From Eutrophovita sp913057845 (lineage in GTDB: Bacteria > Pseudomonadota > Gammaproteobacteria > Burkholderiales > Eutrophovitaceae), in the NCBI GenBank assembly GCA_963925895.1, contig CAWUVH010000002.1:1-64000 (forward strand): DNA of 64,000 bases, read 5' to 3'. Shown here piece by piece: positions 44,465 to 52,726 of the stretch; the first letter of the stretch is position 1, and each line of letters starts with the position of its first letter. The notes beneath the pieces are model-generated. The model searched no databases and was not told the origin of the DNA. It saw only the letters and a program-made list of their open reading frames with translations. The position numbers and the translations under genes were made by a program.

Positions 44465-45475
44465 ATGCAAGTTGACTCAACTGACTTACGCAATCATCTC
44501 AAGAGGGGCTTAAACACGCTATATATTGTGCATGGCGATGAGATGCTGCTTAATCTAGAAGCGGCTGATTCAATCCGAAGCGCAGCAAAATCCAACGGTT
44601 TTGAGGATCGTACCGTTCTCATAGCTGAAAATAGATTTGATTGGTCTAAATTAAAAGAACAGTCTCAATCTGTCTCATTATTCTCTTCAAATAAAATTAT
44701 CGATTTACGCATCCCATCAGGCAAACCGGGGAAATTAGGTAGCGACGCACTTCAATCCTTCGCGCAACGCCTGCCTGAAAACACAGTCACGCTGATCACT
44801 CTACCAGCACTTGATCGGAGTGGTCGCTCATCCAAATGGTTCTCCGAATTGGGGAAGGTCGGAATCTCAGTTGAGGTTAAAAAAGTCTATAGAGAACAGC
44901 TCCCTCGCTGGATCACGCATCGACTAAAGCTTCAAAATCAAACACTAGAGCAGAGCGCCCTACAACTGATAGCGGAACGCGTTGAAGGAAATCTTATCGC
45001 GGCTCATCAGGAAATACTCAAATTGGGATTGTTGCTGCCTGAAGGCCACCTTTCGGAAGAAGACGTCAGGAATGCCGTTGTAGACGTGGCTCGATTTGAT
45101 CCGTTCGACCTAGGTCCCGCCATCCTGAATGGGGATAAAACACTTTTAATAAGAATCCTACGCGGCCTAGAAAAAGAAGGTTTAGCTCCTCCACTCGTCT
45201 TATGGATCATCGCAGAAGAAGCAAAAATTTTACTTCGCGTCAAGCGGGCATTGGGAGAGGGGCTCAACATGCGCTCAGCATGCGCCGATGCCGGAGCTTG
45301 GGGGCTGAGGCAAAAACTTATTCCAAACATAGTCCATAAACTCACACACGAGATGCTTCGAAATGCGGTCATTAAAGCGTCAGAGATAGATAAACAGATA
45401 AAAGGGTTGCAGCCTGGTAATTCATGGGCCAGTTTTTTAGCGCTCGGGCTTTCAATAATACCGTCTAGGACTTAA
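44465..45475 (+). CDS. holA: DNA polymerase III delta subunit
   Basis: Clamp-loader wrench subunit of replicative polymerase. The 336 residues begin with the family pattern LYIVHGDEMLLNLEAADSIR, followed by the AAA+-like domain (SLFSSNKIIDLRIPSGKPG) and the conserved core RVEGNLIAAHQEILKLGLLLP, then the helical collar (FDPFDLGPAILNGD onward). leuS and lptE, often adjacent in relatives, are absent, but the holA-proA link is kept. Confidence 0.93.
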   Translation: MQVDSTDLRNHLKRGLNTLYIVHGDEMLLNLEAADSIRSAAKSNGFEDRTVLIAENRFDWSKLKEQSQSVSLFSSNKIIDLRIPSGKPGKLGSDALQSFAQRLPENTVTLITLPALDRSGRSSKWFSELGKVGISVEVKKVYREQLPRWITHRLKLQNQTLEQSALQLIAERVEGNLIAAHQEILKLGLLLPEGHLSEEDVRNAVVDVARFDPFDLGPAILNGDKTLLIRILRGLEKEGLAPPLVLWIIAEEAKILLRVKRALGEGLNMRSACADAGAWGLRQKLIPNIVHKLTHEMLRNAVIKASEIDKQIKGLQPGNSWASFLALGLSIIPSRT

Positions 45476-45527
45476 TGGGAAGTTCCATTTGCCTGTAAAA
45501 TGGCCAGGTAAAACTAAATAGTTAGTT

Positions 45528-46784
45528 ATGAACTCAAGCCACCACATGATCACCTTAGGCGAAACGGCTCGAAAAGCGAGCCGAGTTATTGCCGCAGCAG
45601 ACACGCAGACCAAAGACGCTGCGCTCATCGCTATTGCAGGCGAGCTTATCGCAAAGCAATCAGATATTCTCGCAGCAAACCAAATAGATGTTCAGGAAGC
45701 AATCCAAAATGGCCTCACCGATGCCTTGATTGATCGGCTAACCCTATCGAGCGAAACCATAGCGAATATGGCCGATGGCCTCATTCAGATCTCCAAGCTA
45801 CCTGACCCCATTGGTGAGATTAGCAACCTCCAACCAAGACCCTCAGGAATAAAAGTGGGGAAAATGCGAGTACCTATTGGAGTCGTTGGCATTATTTACG
45901 AATCGAGACCCAACGTTACAGCTGATGCGGCAGGACTATGCTTGAAATCTGGAAATGCGGTCATCCTTAGAGGCGGCTCCGAATCGATTAACTCCAATCA
46001 AGCGATTGGAAAATGCCTATCGGCAGGATTAAAGGCGTCCGGCCTTCCACAAGGCATAGTTCAAGTTATAGAAACAACCGATCGGGATGTTGTGGGTCAA
46101 CTCATCACCATGAAGGAATACATAGACGTCATAATCCCCAGAGGAGGCAAGGGGCTCATTGAACGCATTACCCAAGAAGCTCAGGTGCCAGTCATTAAAC
46201 ATCTTGATGGGGTCTGTCACGTCTATGTCGACAAGGACGCCGACCTAGAAAAAGCGCTAGAAATTGCGGATAACGCTAAAACACAGCGTTATGGGACTTG
46301 TAATACGATGGAGACCTTATTAGTTCACGAGAGCGTAGCGGAAAAATTTCTCCCACGAATCGGGGACATACTATTCGAAAAAGGTGTAGAAATTCGAGGT
46401 GATAAAATAAGTCAGCGCTTGATGCCCAATGCCATAGCCGCTACCGATGCAGATTGGTATGAAGAGTACTTGGGCCCCATTTTAGCTGTGAGAGTTGTCG
46501 ACAACCTCGAACAAGCGATCGAACACATACGCACCTACGGATCTCAACATACAGATTCCATCGTCACAGAAAATGAATCAAACGCAATGCGCTTCATTCG
46601 CGAAGTTGATTCAAGCTCAGTGATGATCAATACATCGACACGTTTTGCCGATGGTTTTGAATACGGCCTCGGCGCTGAAATTGGCATCTCGACAAATAAA
46701 TTACACGCTCGCGGACCCGTTGGGCTAGAGGGACTAACCAACTTGAAGTGGGTTGTTTTTGGTAACGGAGAAATACGCACCTAA
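45528..46784 (+). CDS. proA: Gamma-glutamyl phosphate reductase
   Basis: Second enzyme of proline synthesis, an aldehyde-dehydrogenase fold that reduces gamma-glutamyl phosphate with NADPH. The 418 residues show [37 protein letters not shown], the catalytic cysteine in [16 protein letters not shown] and, near the end, [25 protein letters not shown]. proB is not in this window. Confidence 0.97.
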   Translation: MNSSHHMITLGETARKASRVIAAADTQTKDAALIAIAGELIAKQSDILAANQIDVQEAIQNGLTDALIDRLTLSSETIANMADGLIQISKLPDPIGEISNLQPRPSGIKVGKMRVPIGVVGIIYESRPNVTADAAGLCLKSGNAVILRGGSESINSNQAIGKCLSAGLKASGLPQGIVQVIETTDRDVVGQLITMKEYIDVIIPRGGKGLIERITQEAQVPVIKHLDGVCHVYVDKDADLEKALEIADNAKTQRYGTCNTMETLLVHESVAEKFLPRIGDILFEKGVEIRGDKISQRLMPNAIAATDADWYEEYLGPILAVRVVDNLEQAIEHIRTYGSQHTDSIVTENESNAMRFIREVDSSSVMINTSTRFADGFEYGLGAEIGISTNKLHARGPVGLEGLTNLKWVVFGNGEIRT

Positions 46785-46838
46785 CAACGTATCCCATTCG
46801 CTTATTCCTTAACTTAAACATAAAAAGCAGTAAAGACT

Positions 46839-48602
46839 ATGGCAAAAATTAAAGTTAATGTCCCCGATGTTGGAGATTTCAAAAACATTCCCGTCATTGA
46901 GGTGCTCGTAAAGCCAGGGGATCACGTTCAAGAAGAAGACTCACTGATTACCCTTGAAACGGACAAGGCAACCATGGATGTCCCCTCTCCCATGAGCGGC
47001 ACTGTTGAGGAGGTACACGTCCAAGTTAACGACAAAGTATCTGAAGGGCAGCTGATCGTTAGCATCAACCCGGGCGCAAAGGAGCAAGATGCTCCATCAG
47101 CAATAACTAGTGATCAACCAGCCACCACCCACAATACATCCACCAATTCGTCAGCAATAACCCCAACAGCGGATCTAACTACTCAAAGTGATTTACATGC
47201 CGAGATCGTCGTACTCGGATCAGGACCAGGTGGGTATACGGCCGCCTTTAGAGCGGCAGACCTGGGTAAAAAAGTCATCTTAATCGAACAACACAAAACA
47301 TTAGGTGGCGTATGTCTCAATGTGGGATGCATTCCGTCTAAAGCATTACTACACGCAGCAAAAGTAATTTCAGAGTCCAAAGAAATAGGTGAATTCGGCA
47401 TTTCATTTGGCAAACCAAAAGTCGACCTGGACAAGCTTAGGGGCTGGAAGAATGGCGTCGTCAGCAAACTGACTAAGGGCCTAACTGGACTTTCCAAACA
47501 ACGCAAGGTTGAAATTGTCGAAGGCCACGGTCAATTCTCAGGCCCAAACATGATTGACGTCCAAACCACTAATGGGCTCAAGCGAATTAGCTTCGATGCC
47601 GCAATCATCGCAGCAGGCTCACACGTCACAAAAATTCCAGGAATTCCGTACGATGATCCTCGAGTCATGGACTCCACAGACGCGCTCACTCTCCAGAGCA
47701 TACCGAAATCCATGCTCGTCATTGGGGGAGGAATTATTGGGCTGGAAATGGCGACCGTATACCAAGCTCTTGGAACAAAAATCACAGTGGTTGAACTCGC
47801 CGACAGCTTAATCCCAGGAGCTGATAAAGATATTGTCCGCCCACTTCATAAAAGACTACTAACTCAATACGAGGGGATACACCTTAAAACCAAAGTAACC
47901 GCACTAACTGCCGAAAAAAACGGATTAAAAGCGCAATTTGAAGGTGATAATGTGCCAACAACAAACTCGTTTGAAAAAGTATTGGTCGCTGTTGGAAGAA
48001 AACCAAACGGAAAGGCCATCGGAGCCCAGTTAGCCGGAATCCACGTTGAGGACTCCGGATTCATTCCCGTCAATAAACAGATGAAAACAAATATCCCGCA
48101 TATCTATGCAATCGGAGATGTCGCGGGCAATCCTATGCTCGCGCACAAAGCAACTCACGAAGGAAAGCTAGCAGCAGAAGTTGCAGCTGGGCTTAAGGGA
48201 TCTTTTGACGCCAAAACCATTCCCTCTGTTGCCTACACCGATCCAGAAATTGCTTGGATGGGAATAACAGAGACTCAAGCGAAGTCAGAAGGAATTGAGT
48301 TTGAAAAAGCAACGTTCCCGTGGGCGGCAAGTGGTAGGTCGCTCGCCACCGGACGCGACGAAGGCATAACCAAATTATTGTTCGACAAAAACACCAAAAG
48401 GCTTATTGGTGCGGCGATTGTAGGATCAAACGCAGGTGAGCTAATCGGTGAGACGGTATTAGCATTAGAGATGGGGGCAGATGCCGAAGATATTGGCCTA
48501 ACGATCCATCCTCACCCAACGCTTTCTGAAAGTATATTTTTTGCGGCAGAAATTGCAGAAGGCTCTATTACGGACCTTTACATGCCCAAGAAAAAACTAT
48601 AG
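46839..48602 (+). CDS. lpdA: Dihydrolipoyl dehydrogenase with N-terminal lipoyl domain
   Basis: E3 flavoprotein of 2-oxoacid dehydrogenase complexes, unusual in carrying its own lipoyl domain. Residues 1-80 are the lipoyl domain with Lys43 in ETDKATM. A Ser/Thr/Ala-rich linker (about 82-118) follows, then the pyridine nucleotide-disulfide reductase with VLGSGPGGYTAA, redox cysteines Cys159 and Cys164 (GGVCLNVGCIPSKA) and the C-terminal His-Glu site HPHPTLSES. This form goes with PDH in betaproteobacteria; aceE and aceF are not adjacent here, so it stands alone. Confidence 0.95.
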   Translation: MAKIKVNVPDVGDFKNIPVIEVLVKPGDHVQEEDSLITLETDKATMDVPSPMSGTVEEVHVQVNDKVSEGQLIVSINPGAKEQDAPSAITSDQPATTHNTSTNSSAITPTADLTTQSDLHAEIVVLGSGPGGYTAAFRAADLGKKVILIEQHKTLGGVCLNVGCIPSKALLHAAKVISESKEIGEFGISFGKPKVDLDKLRGWKNGVVSKLTKGLTGLSKQRKVEIVEGHGQFSGPNMIDVQTTNGLKRISFDAAIIAAGSHVTKIPGIPYDDPRVMDSTDALTLQSIPKSMLVIGGGIIGLEMATVYQALGTKITVVELADSLIPGADKDIVRPLHKRLLTQYEGIHLKTKVTALTAEKNGLKAQFEGDNVPTTNSFEKVLVAVGRKPNGKAIGAQLAGIHVEDSGFIPVNKQMKTNIPHIYAIGDVAGNPMLAHKATHEGKLAAEVAAGLKGSFDAKTIPSVAYTDPEIAWMGITETQAKSEGIEFEKATFPWAASGRSLATGRDEGITKLLFDKNTKRLIGAAIVGSNAGELIGETVLALEMGADAEDIGLTIHPHPTLSESIFFAAEIAEGSITDLYMPKKKL

Positions 48603-48633
48603 GCGTGCTGACAAAGAATGAGGTGTTTCATTC

Positions 48634-49482
48634 ATGATTTTTAGTACACCGACACACTTCACGCCGGGCACTAAAAATATCAATCCATTGCCCACCAAAG
48701 CATTTTGGTTTCTTTTTAGAAAAAACGAACTGTTAGTGGTTCAAAACAATATCGCAGAAGGTGTGGACGTGCCATACACGTCAAATCTCAATGATATCGG
48801 CGTTAGTATTGAAGTCAGCCAATTCATTGGACACCATGAGGGTAAACCTTGCTATACAGCTGAAATCAGTGAAAAAACCGAAACATCGGATATATTTTTT
48901 TGGTCAGGACTACGGGCTTTATTTGGCCAGATAAATGACGAATTATTCTCCATATCAGGAAGAGCCCTTCAAATAACCGATTGGTATCGAAGCCATCAAT
49001 ATTGCGGTCGCTGCGGTACAAGAAATAACCTTAAAGATGGTGAACGATGCCTAGCCTGCCCCTCCTGCGAACAGCTTCACTACCCTCGATTGGCTCCCGC
49101 CATGATGGTGATGATTCAAAAAGAGAAAGAATTTTTATTGGCGAGGTCCCCCCACTTTCTACCTGGCATGTACTCCGCACTAGCCGGATTTTCAGAGCCC
49201 GGAGAAACATTAGAGGAAACTGTGCATCGGGAAGTATATGAAGAAGTAGGGATTCGAATTACAAATTTGAGATATTTTTCGAGTCAACCTTGGCCTTTTC
49301 CACACTCATTGATGATTGCGTTTCACGCCGATTATAAATCAGGGGAAATAGATATTGACCCCAAAGAAATAGAAGACGCGAGGTGGTTTAATATCAACGA
49401 GCTACCAGAACGACTTCCCAGCACCATTAGCATCGCCAGGAAACTTATCGATGCGACCTTGGGTAAATTAAGAAATATGTAA
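48634..49482 (+). CDS. nudC: NAD+ diphosphatase / NAD-cap RNA hydrolase NudC
   Basis: Nudix hydrolase that cleaves NADH and removes the NAD cap from RNA. The 282 residues have a zinc ribbon with Cys124, Cys127, Cys142 and Cys145 (C-x2-C-x14-C-x2-C), a Nudix box at about 185-206 (GFSEPGETLEE then REVYEEVG) and the NudC-specific SQPWPFPHS. A GAGGTG ribosome site precedes the ATG. Confidence 0.94.
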   Translation: MIFSTPTHFTPGTKNINPLPTKAFWFLFRKNELLVVQNNIAEGVDVPYTSNLNDIGVSIEVSQFIGHHEGKPCYTAEISEKTETSDIFFWSGLRALFGQINDELFSISGRALQITDWYRSHQYCGRCGTRNNLKDGERCLACPSCEQLHYPRLAPAMMVMIQKEKEFLLARSPHFLPGMYSALAGFSEPGETLEETVHREVYEEVGIRITNLRYFSSQPWPFPHSLMIAFHADYKSGEIDIDPKEIEDARWFNINELPERLPSTISIARKLIDATLGKLRNM

Positions 49483-49578
49483 AAAAATCCCACAGCGACT
49501 ACGAGTAAAGTTACGTGCGTACAAAATACTGTAGTCTGCTACAAACTGTGTACAAATAAAAATCAAGGGCTATTTTCA

Positions 49579-50451
49579 ATGTTTAAGAAGTTACTGTTAA
49601 TTTTTGTCTTACACCTGAGTATGTTGTTTTTTGGAAATACGGCTCAGGCTCTTTCAATAAAAATTGGTCATAACGATACATCCTACGATGGAGCTACCGC
49701 AGCTTTATTTAAGGTGGTTTTTGAACGATCCGGATATAACGTCTCTGAAATCAAGGGGGACTCCGACGTACTACTTTCCATGCTGGAACGCGGCGAGATT
49801 GACTTCTATCTGTCCGCGTGGTTGCCCGGACGCGATGCCGAGAGCTTTGCCGTCTACCAGGAGAACTTAACGTTAGTCACACCGCTGTATGAAAATGCTT
49901 CATCTTTTTTTGCGGTACCACGTTATATTCCGCAATCAATCGTGAGCACTATCGAGGATTTATCAAAACCCGAGGTTATTGAAAGGATGAATAAAACAAT
50001 TGTCTTGGACGAAAGAGATAGAGCCCTAGGAAAACTGACGAAGCACTCCTTTGAAACTTACAGCCTTACCACCTCTGGTTATGACCTGATGACCATGACG
50101 TCCCAAGACTGGAGTGCCGATTTAACACGACGTCTCGAAGAAAAAGTTTGGTTTGCCGTTCCAATGACGAAACCTCACCTTCTGAATTTGACAAAAAAAT
50201 TCAGAGTCATCAAAGATTCCCAAGAAGCATTCGGCGGGAAAGATACGGCCTGGTTAGTGGCCAACAAGAAAACGCAAAAGAAAATTGCTAGTCATATCTT
50301 TGAAATCATCAGCAAAATGGAGCTCTCTACGAAATGGGTTGCCGAGATAGACCAAATGGCTTTTGAGAATGATTGGCCGCATTATGTGGCAGCTAGAGTC
50401 TGGATGGCTGCTCATCCGTATACTATTGAGTATTGGATTTCCAGCGAATAA
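49579..50451 (+). CDS. Periplasmic binding protein, glycine-betaine/OpuAC-like
   Basis: The 290-residue substrate-binding protein has a signal peptide (about 1-25, ending TAQA) and an OpuAC-type fold: IGHNDTSYDGATAALFKVVFERSGYNV, SDVLLSMLERGEIDFYLSAWLPGRD and MTMTSQDWSADLTRRLEEKVWFAVPM. Related proteins bind quaternary amines such as glycine betaine, choline or carnitine with an aromatic box. No ABC permease or ATPase is adjacent, so the partner must be encoded elsewhere. Upstream, GTACAAA-like elements recur (49519-49525 and 49549-49555). Confidence 0.8.
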   Translation: MFKKLLLIFVLHLSMLFFGNTAQALSIKIGHNDTSYDGATAALFKVVFERSGYNVSEIKGDSDVLLSMLERGEIDFYLSAWLPGRDAESFAVYQENLTLVTPLYENASSFFAVPRYIPQSIVSTIEDLSKPEVIERMNKTIVLDERDRALGKLTKHSFETYSLTTSGYDLMTMTSQDWSADLTRRLEEKVWFAVPMTKPHLLNLTKKFRVIKDSQEAFGGKDTAWLVANKKTQKKIASHIFEIISKMELSTKWVAEIDQMAFENDWPHYVAARVWMAAHPYTIEYWISSE

Positions 50452-50463
50452 TGCCGCGCTGTT

Positions 50464-50481
50464 TAGGGGAGGTGTCCCCTA
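50464..50481. terminator. GC-rich hairpin between convergent genes, possible terminator
   Basis: TAGGGGA, loop GGTG, TCCCCTA: a perfect 7-bp stem in the 51-base gap between two convergent genes. The T-run is lacking on both sides, so it would be a weak or factor-assisted terminator. Confidence 0.45.
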
Positions 50482-50502
50482 GTAATTAAATAGATTTAGC
50501 GG

Positions 50503-51063
50503 CTAAGCATCAGTCCCAGTATAGTATTTCGGATGCCTCTTCTTGACTACGATGCTGTCCGATGCGTACGCATGACAAGAACCAATCAATGCCGGTCGTT
50601 CGTCAACTCCAGATTGCTTATCCCGATGCACACGATCATGATATGTGGTTTGAAAAGCAGTTGTTGCTATGGGCCCAAGTAGCTCGACCATGTGTGTACA
50701 CCCTTCGACGCCGCCCAACAACTCAGCAACCTTTTTGCGCCAACCTCTCGCAATGGAGCAACCGATCAATCTTTTAAAATTGGGAACAATATCGCCACAC
50801 ATATTATAAGGCCCCCAGACGTTGCGAGCCTCCACATCAAGAACAAGAAGATCAACATCTACGGTCAATCGAATCCACATCTCATGGATGGGTTCACCTG
50901 GTTTTACAAGACCACGATCCATATTTTCAAATACTATGCTCTTCTCATCGATCAAGGTGCCCTCAATGTCATAGCTACCATCATGACGTCGATAACCACG
51001 AACCTCGACTCGTCTTGTGTGTAATGGGTCCCGCGATACCGCTTCAGGGATTGATTTACTCAA
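50503..51063 (-). CDS. DUF2889 family protein
   Basis: A 186-residue protein of DUF2889, with the pattern DPLHTRRVEVRGYRRHDGSYDIEGTLIDEK, HEMWIRLTVDVDLLVLDVEA and CSIARGWRKKVAELLGGVEGCTHMVELLGP, including the conserved Cys/His residues. Function is unknown; family members often sit near aromatic or acyl-CoA catabolic genes, as here near the liu cluster. The start is TTG at 51063 with AGGA 6 bases ahead. Confidence 0.85.
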   Translation of the reverse strand: MSKSIPEAVSRDPLHTRRVEVRGYRRHDGSYDIEGTLIDEKSIVFENMDRGLVKPGEPIHEMWIRLTVDVDLLVLDVEARNVWGPYNMCGDIVPNFKRLIGCSIARGWRKKVAELLGGVEGCTHMVELLGPIATTAFQTTYHDRVHRDKQSGVDERPALIGSCHAYASDSIVVKKRHPKYYTGTDA

Positions 51064-51190
51064 AACTATTCCTATTCACTTAAAATGAAACATGTGTACT
51101 CAATAAAATCACAATTTTTTAAAAACTCCAATGTGGGCCTAGTCTCTAATAAATATTGCGGCCTACAGTTTATTAAAAATTTTAAACAAA

Positions 51191-51604
51191 ATGCCGACAA
51201 CAAAACCTAAACACACATGCGACATCGTAATTACTTTTGGTGATTGCGATCCTGCAGGCATCGTATTTTATCCGAACTTCTACCGCTTTATTGATAGAAC
51301 TTTTCATGATTGGCTTAGGCAGTGGGGAAGCCATAATACACTCGCGAATCGCGTTAATGGATTAGCGCTGGGTCTAATTGAATCTGGCGCACAGTTTCAT
51401 CATGTCGTTCGCGATGGCGATGCACTAAGGGTGGACTTGCAAATTTGCGACTGGAGATCTAAGACGTTCCGCATTGAATACAAAGCTTATGTTGCCGAGA
51501 CACTATGTTTAACCGCTTTCGAAGTGCGTGGTTTATTTCAATCAATCGACAATAAAATAAAAGCCGCCCAGGTGTCTCTGCTTAAAACGATCATTGATCC
51601 TTAA
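51191..51604 (+). CDS. 4-hydroxybenzoyl-CoA thioesterase-type hotdog protein
   Basis: A 137-residue acyl-CoA thioesterase of the 4HBT hotdog group. The catalytic Asp lies in FGDCDPAGIVFYPNFYRFID, the standard N-terminal signature. It is divergent from the DUF2889 gene and its 3' end overlaps the DUF1289 gene by 4 bases. The substrate is unknown; the neighbourhood suggests acyl-CoA housekeeping. Confidence 0.87.
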   Translation: MPTTKPKHTCDIVITFGDCDPAGIVFYPNFYRFIDRTFHDWLRQWGSHNTLANRVNGLALGLIESGAQFHHVVRDGDALRVDLQICDWRSKTFRIEYKAYVAETLCLTAFEVRGLFQSIDNKIKAAQVSLLKTIIDP

Positions 51605-51786
51605 TCATCTTCTGGCAACATCAACAATTGCCTCTCCTTAGCTAACCGTAATACTTCTCGCTTATCGTCATCCGGCATGTCAACCCATACGCTTATTTCA
51701 TCCATCGTTCGAAAGCAGCCCAGGCAAACGCCACTAGTGGGATTCAACTGACATATATCTACACATGGGGATTCAATAGTACTCAT
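51601..51786 (-). CDS. DUF1289 family zinc-cluster protein
   Basis: A 61-residue protein: SPCVDICQLNPTSGVCLGCFRTMDEI has the four cysteines (C-x3-C-x8-C-x2-C) of DUF1289, which presumably bind a metal. It is 25 bases downstream of mvaB, and its stop overlaps the convergent thioesterase by 4 bases. Function unknown. Confidence 0.88.
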   Translation of the reverse strand: MSTIESPCVDICQLNPTSGVCLGCFRTMDEISVWVDMPDDDKREVLRLAKERQLLMLPEDD

Positions 51787-51811
51787 ATCACGATCGCTTC
51801 TAATAAAAGTG

Positions 51812-52726
51812 TTATGCCACCAAATGCCGCTTCGACAGAAGCGCCCGGCCAGCCCTAGAAGAGGTTGGTCGTTCTAAGTACTCACATATGTACTCAGCCG
51901 CGACAAGTAGCTTGTTCATATCAACTCCTGTTTCGATACCCATACCATTCAACATGTACAGGACATCCTCTGTCGAAACATTTCCAGTAGCACCGGGAGA
52001 ATAAGGACAACCGCCGAGGCCTGCTATCGAACTATCAAAAATAGAAACACCCACTTCTAGGGAAGCAAAAATATTCCCAATAGCCTGACCATAAGTATCA
52101 TGAAAGTGTCCGCCGAGGTTTTCCACTGGCACAACTTTCGCAACATGCTCAAAGAGATCCTTGGTTCTTCGGGGAGTTCCGACCCCAACAGTGTCGCCTA
52201 AAGAAACCTCGTAACATCCCATGTCGTATAACTGTCGCGCCACATCCGAGACAACTGCAGGATCGACCTCCCCCTCATAGGGACATCCAAGCACAACAGA
52301 AATATATCCACGAATACGCAAGCCACAACGAGCAGCCTCATCGCACACTATTTTCTGTCTCTCTAGGGACTCCTTGATCGTGCAATTAGTATTCTTCTGC
52401 GAAAACGTTTCGCTAGCTGCAGCGAAACCAGCAACCTCTTGCACTCCAGCTTCAACAGCCGCCTCCAAACCTTTCAAATTAGGCACTAACACTGGATAAC
52501 AAACGTCAGATCGTATTGCGGACTGTATAAATACCTCTCTCGTATCCGCCATTTGAGGCACCCACTTTGGAGAGACAAAGCTACCTGCCTCAATCACCGA
52601 TAAACCTGCATCCGCAAGCTTATTAATTAGCTCCACCTTAACGTTAGTTGGCACATGCACTTTTTCGTTTTGCAATCCATCTCGAGGCCCTACCTCCACA
52701 ATTTTGACGCGACTCGGCATACTCAT
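51812..52726 (-). CDS. mvaB: Hydroxymethylglutaryl-CoA lyase
   Basis: TIM-barrel lyase that cleaves HMG-CoA to acetyl-CoA and acetoacetate, the last step of leucine catabolism (LiuE). The 304 residues have VEVGPRDGLQNEK near the N terminus, HFHDTYGQA (metal ligands) and the active-site signature GGCPYSPGATGNVSTEDVLYML. Its ATG overlaps the liuD stop by one base (TAATG). Confidence 0.95.
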   Translation of the reverse strand: MSMPSRVKIVEVGPRDGLQNEKVHVPTNVKVELINKLADAGLSVIEAGSFVSPKWVPQMADTREVFIQSAIRSDVCYPVLVPNLKGLEAAVEAGVQEVAGFAAASETFSQKNTNCTIKESLERQKIVCDEAARCGLRIRGYISVVLGCPYEGEVDPAVVSDVARQLYDMGCYEVSLGDTVGVGTPRRTKDLFEHVAKVVPVENLGGHFHDTYGQAIGNIFASLEVGVSIFDSSIAGLGGCPYSPGATGNVSTEDVLYMLNGMGIETGVDMNKLLVAAEYICEYLERPTSSRAGRALLSKRHLVA

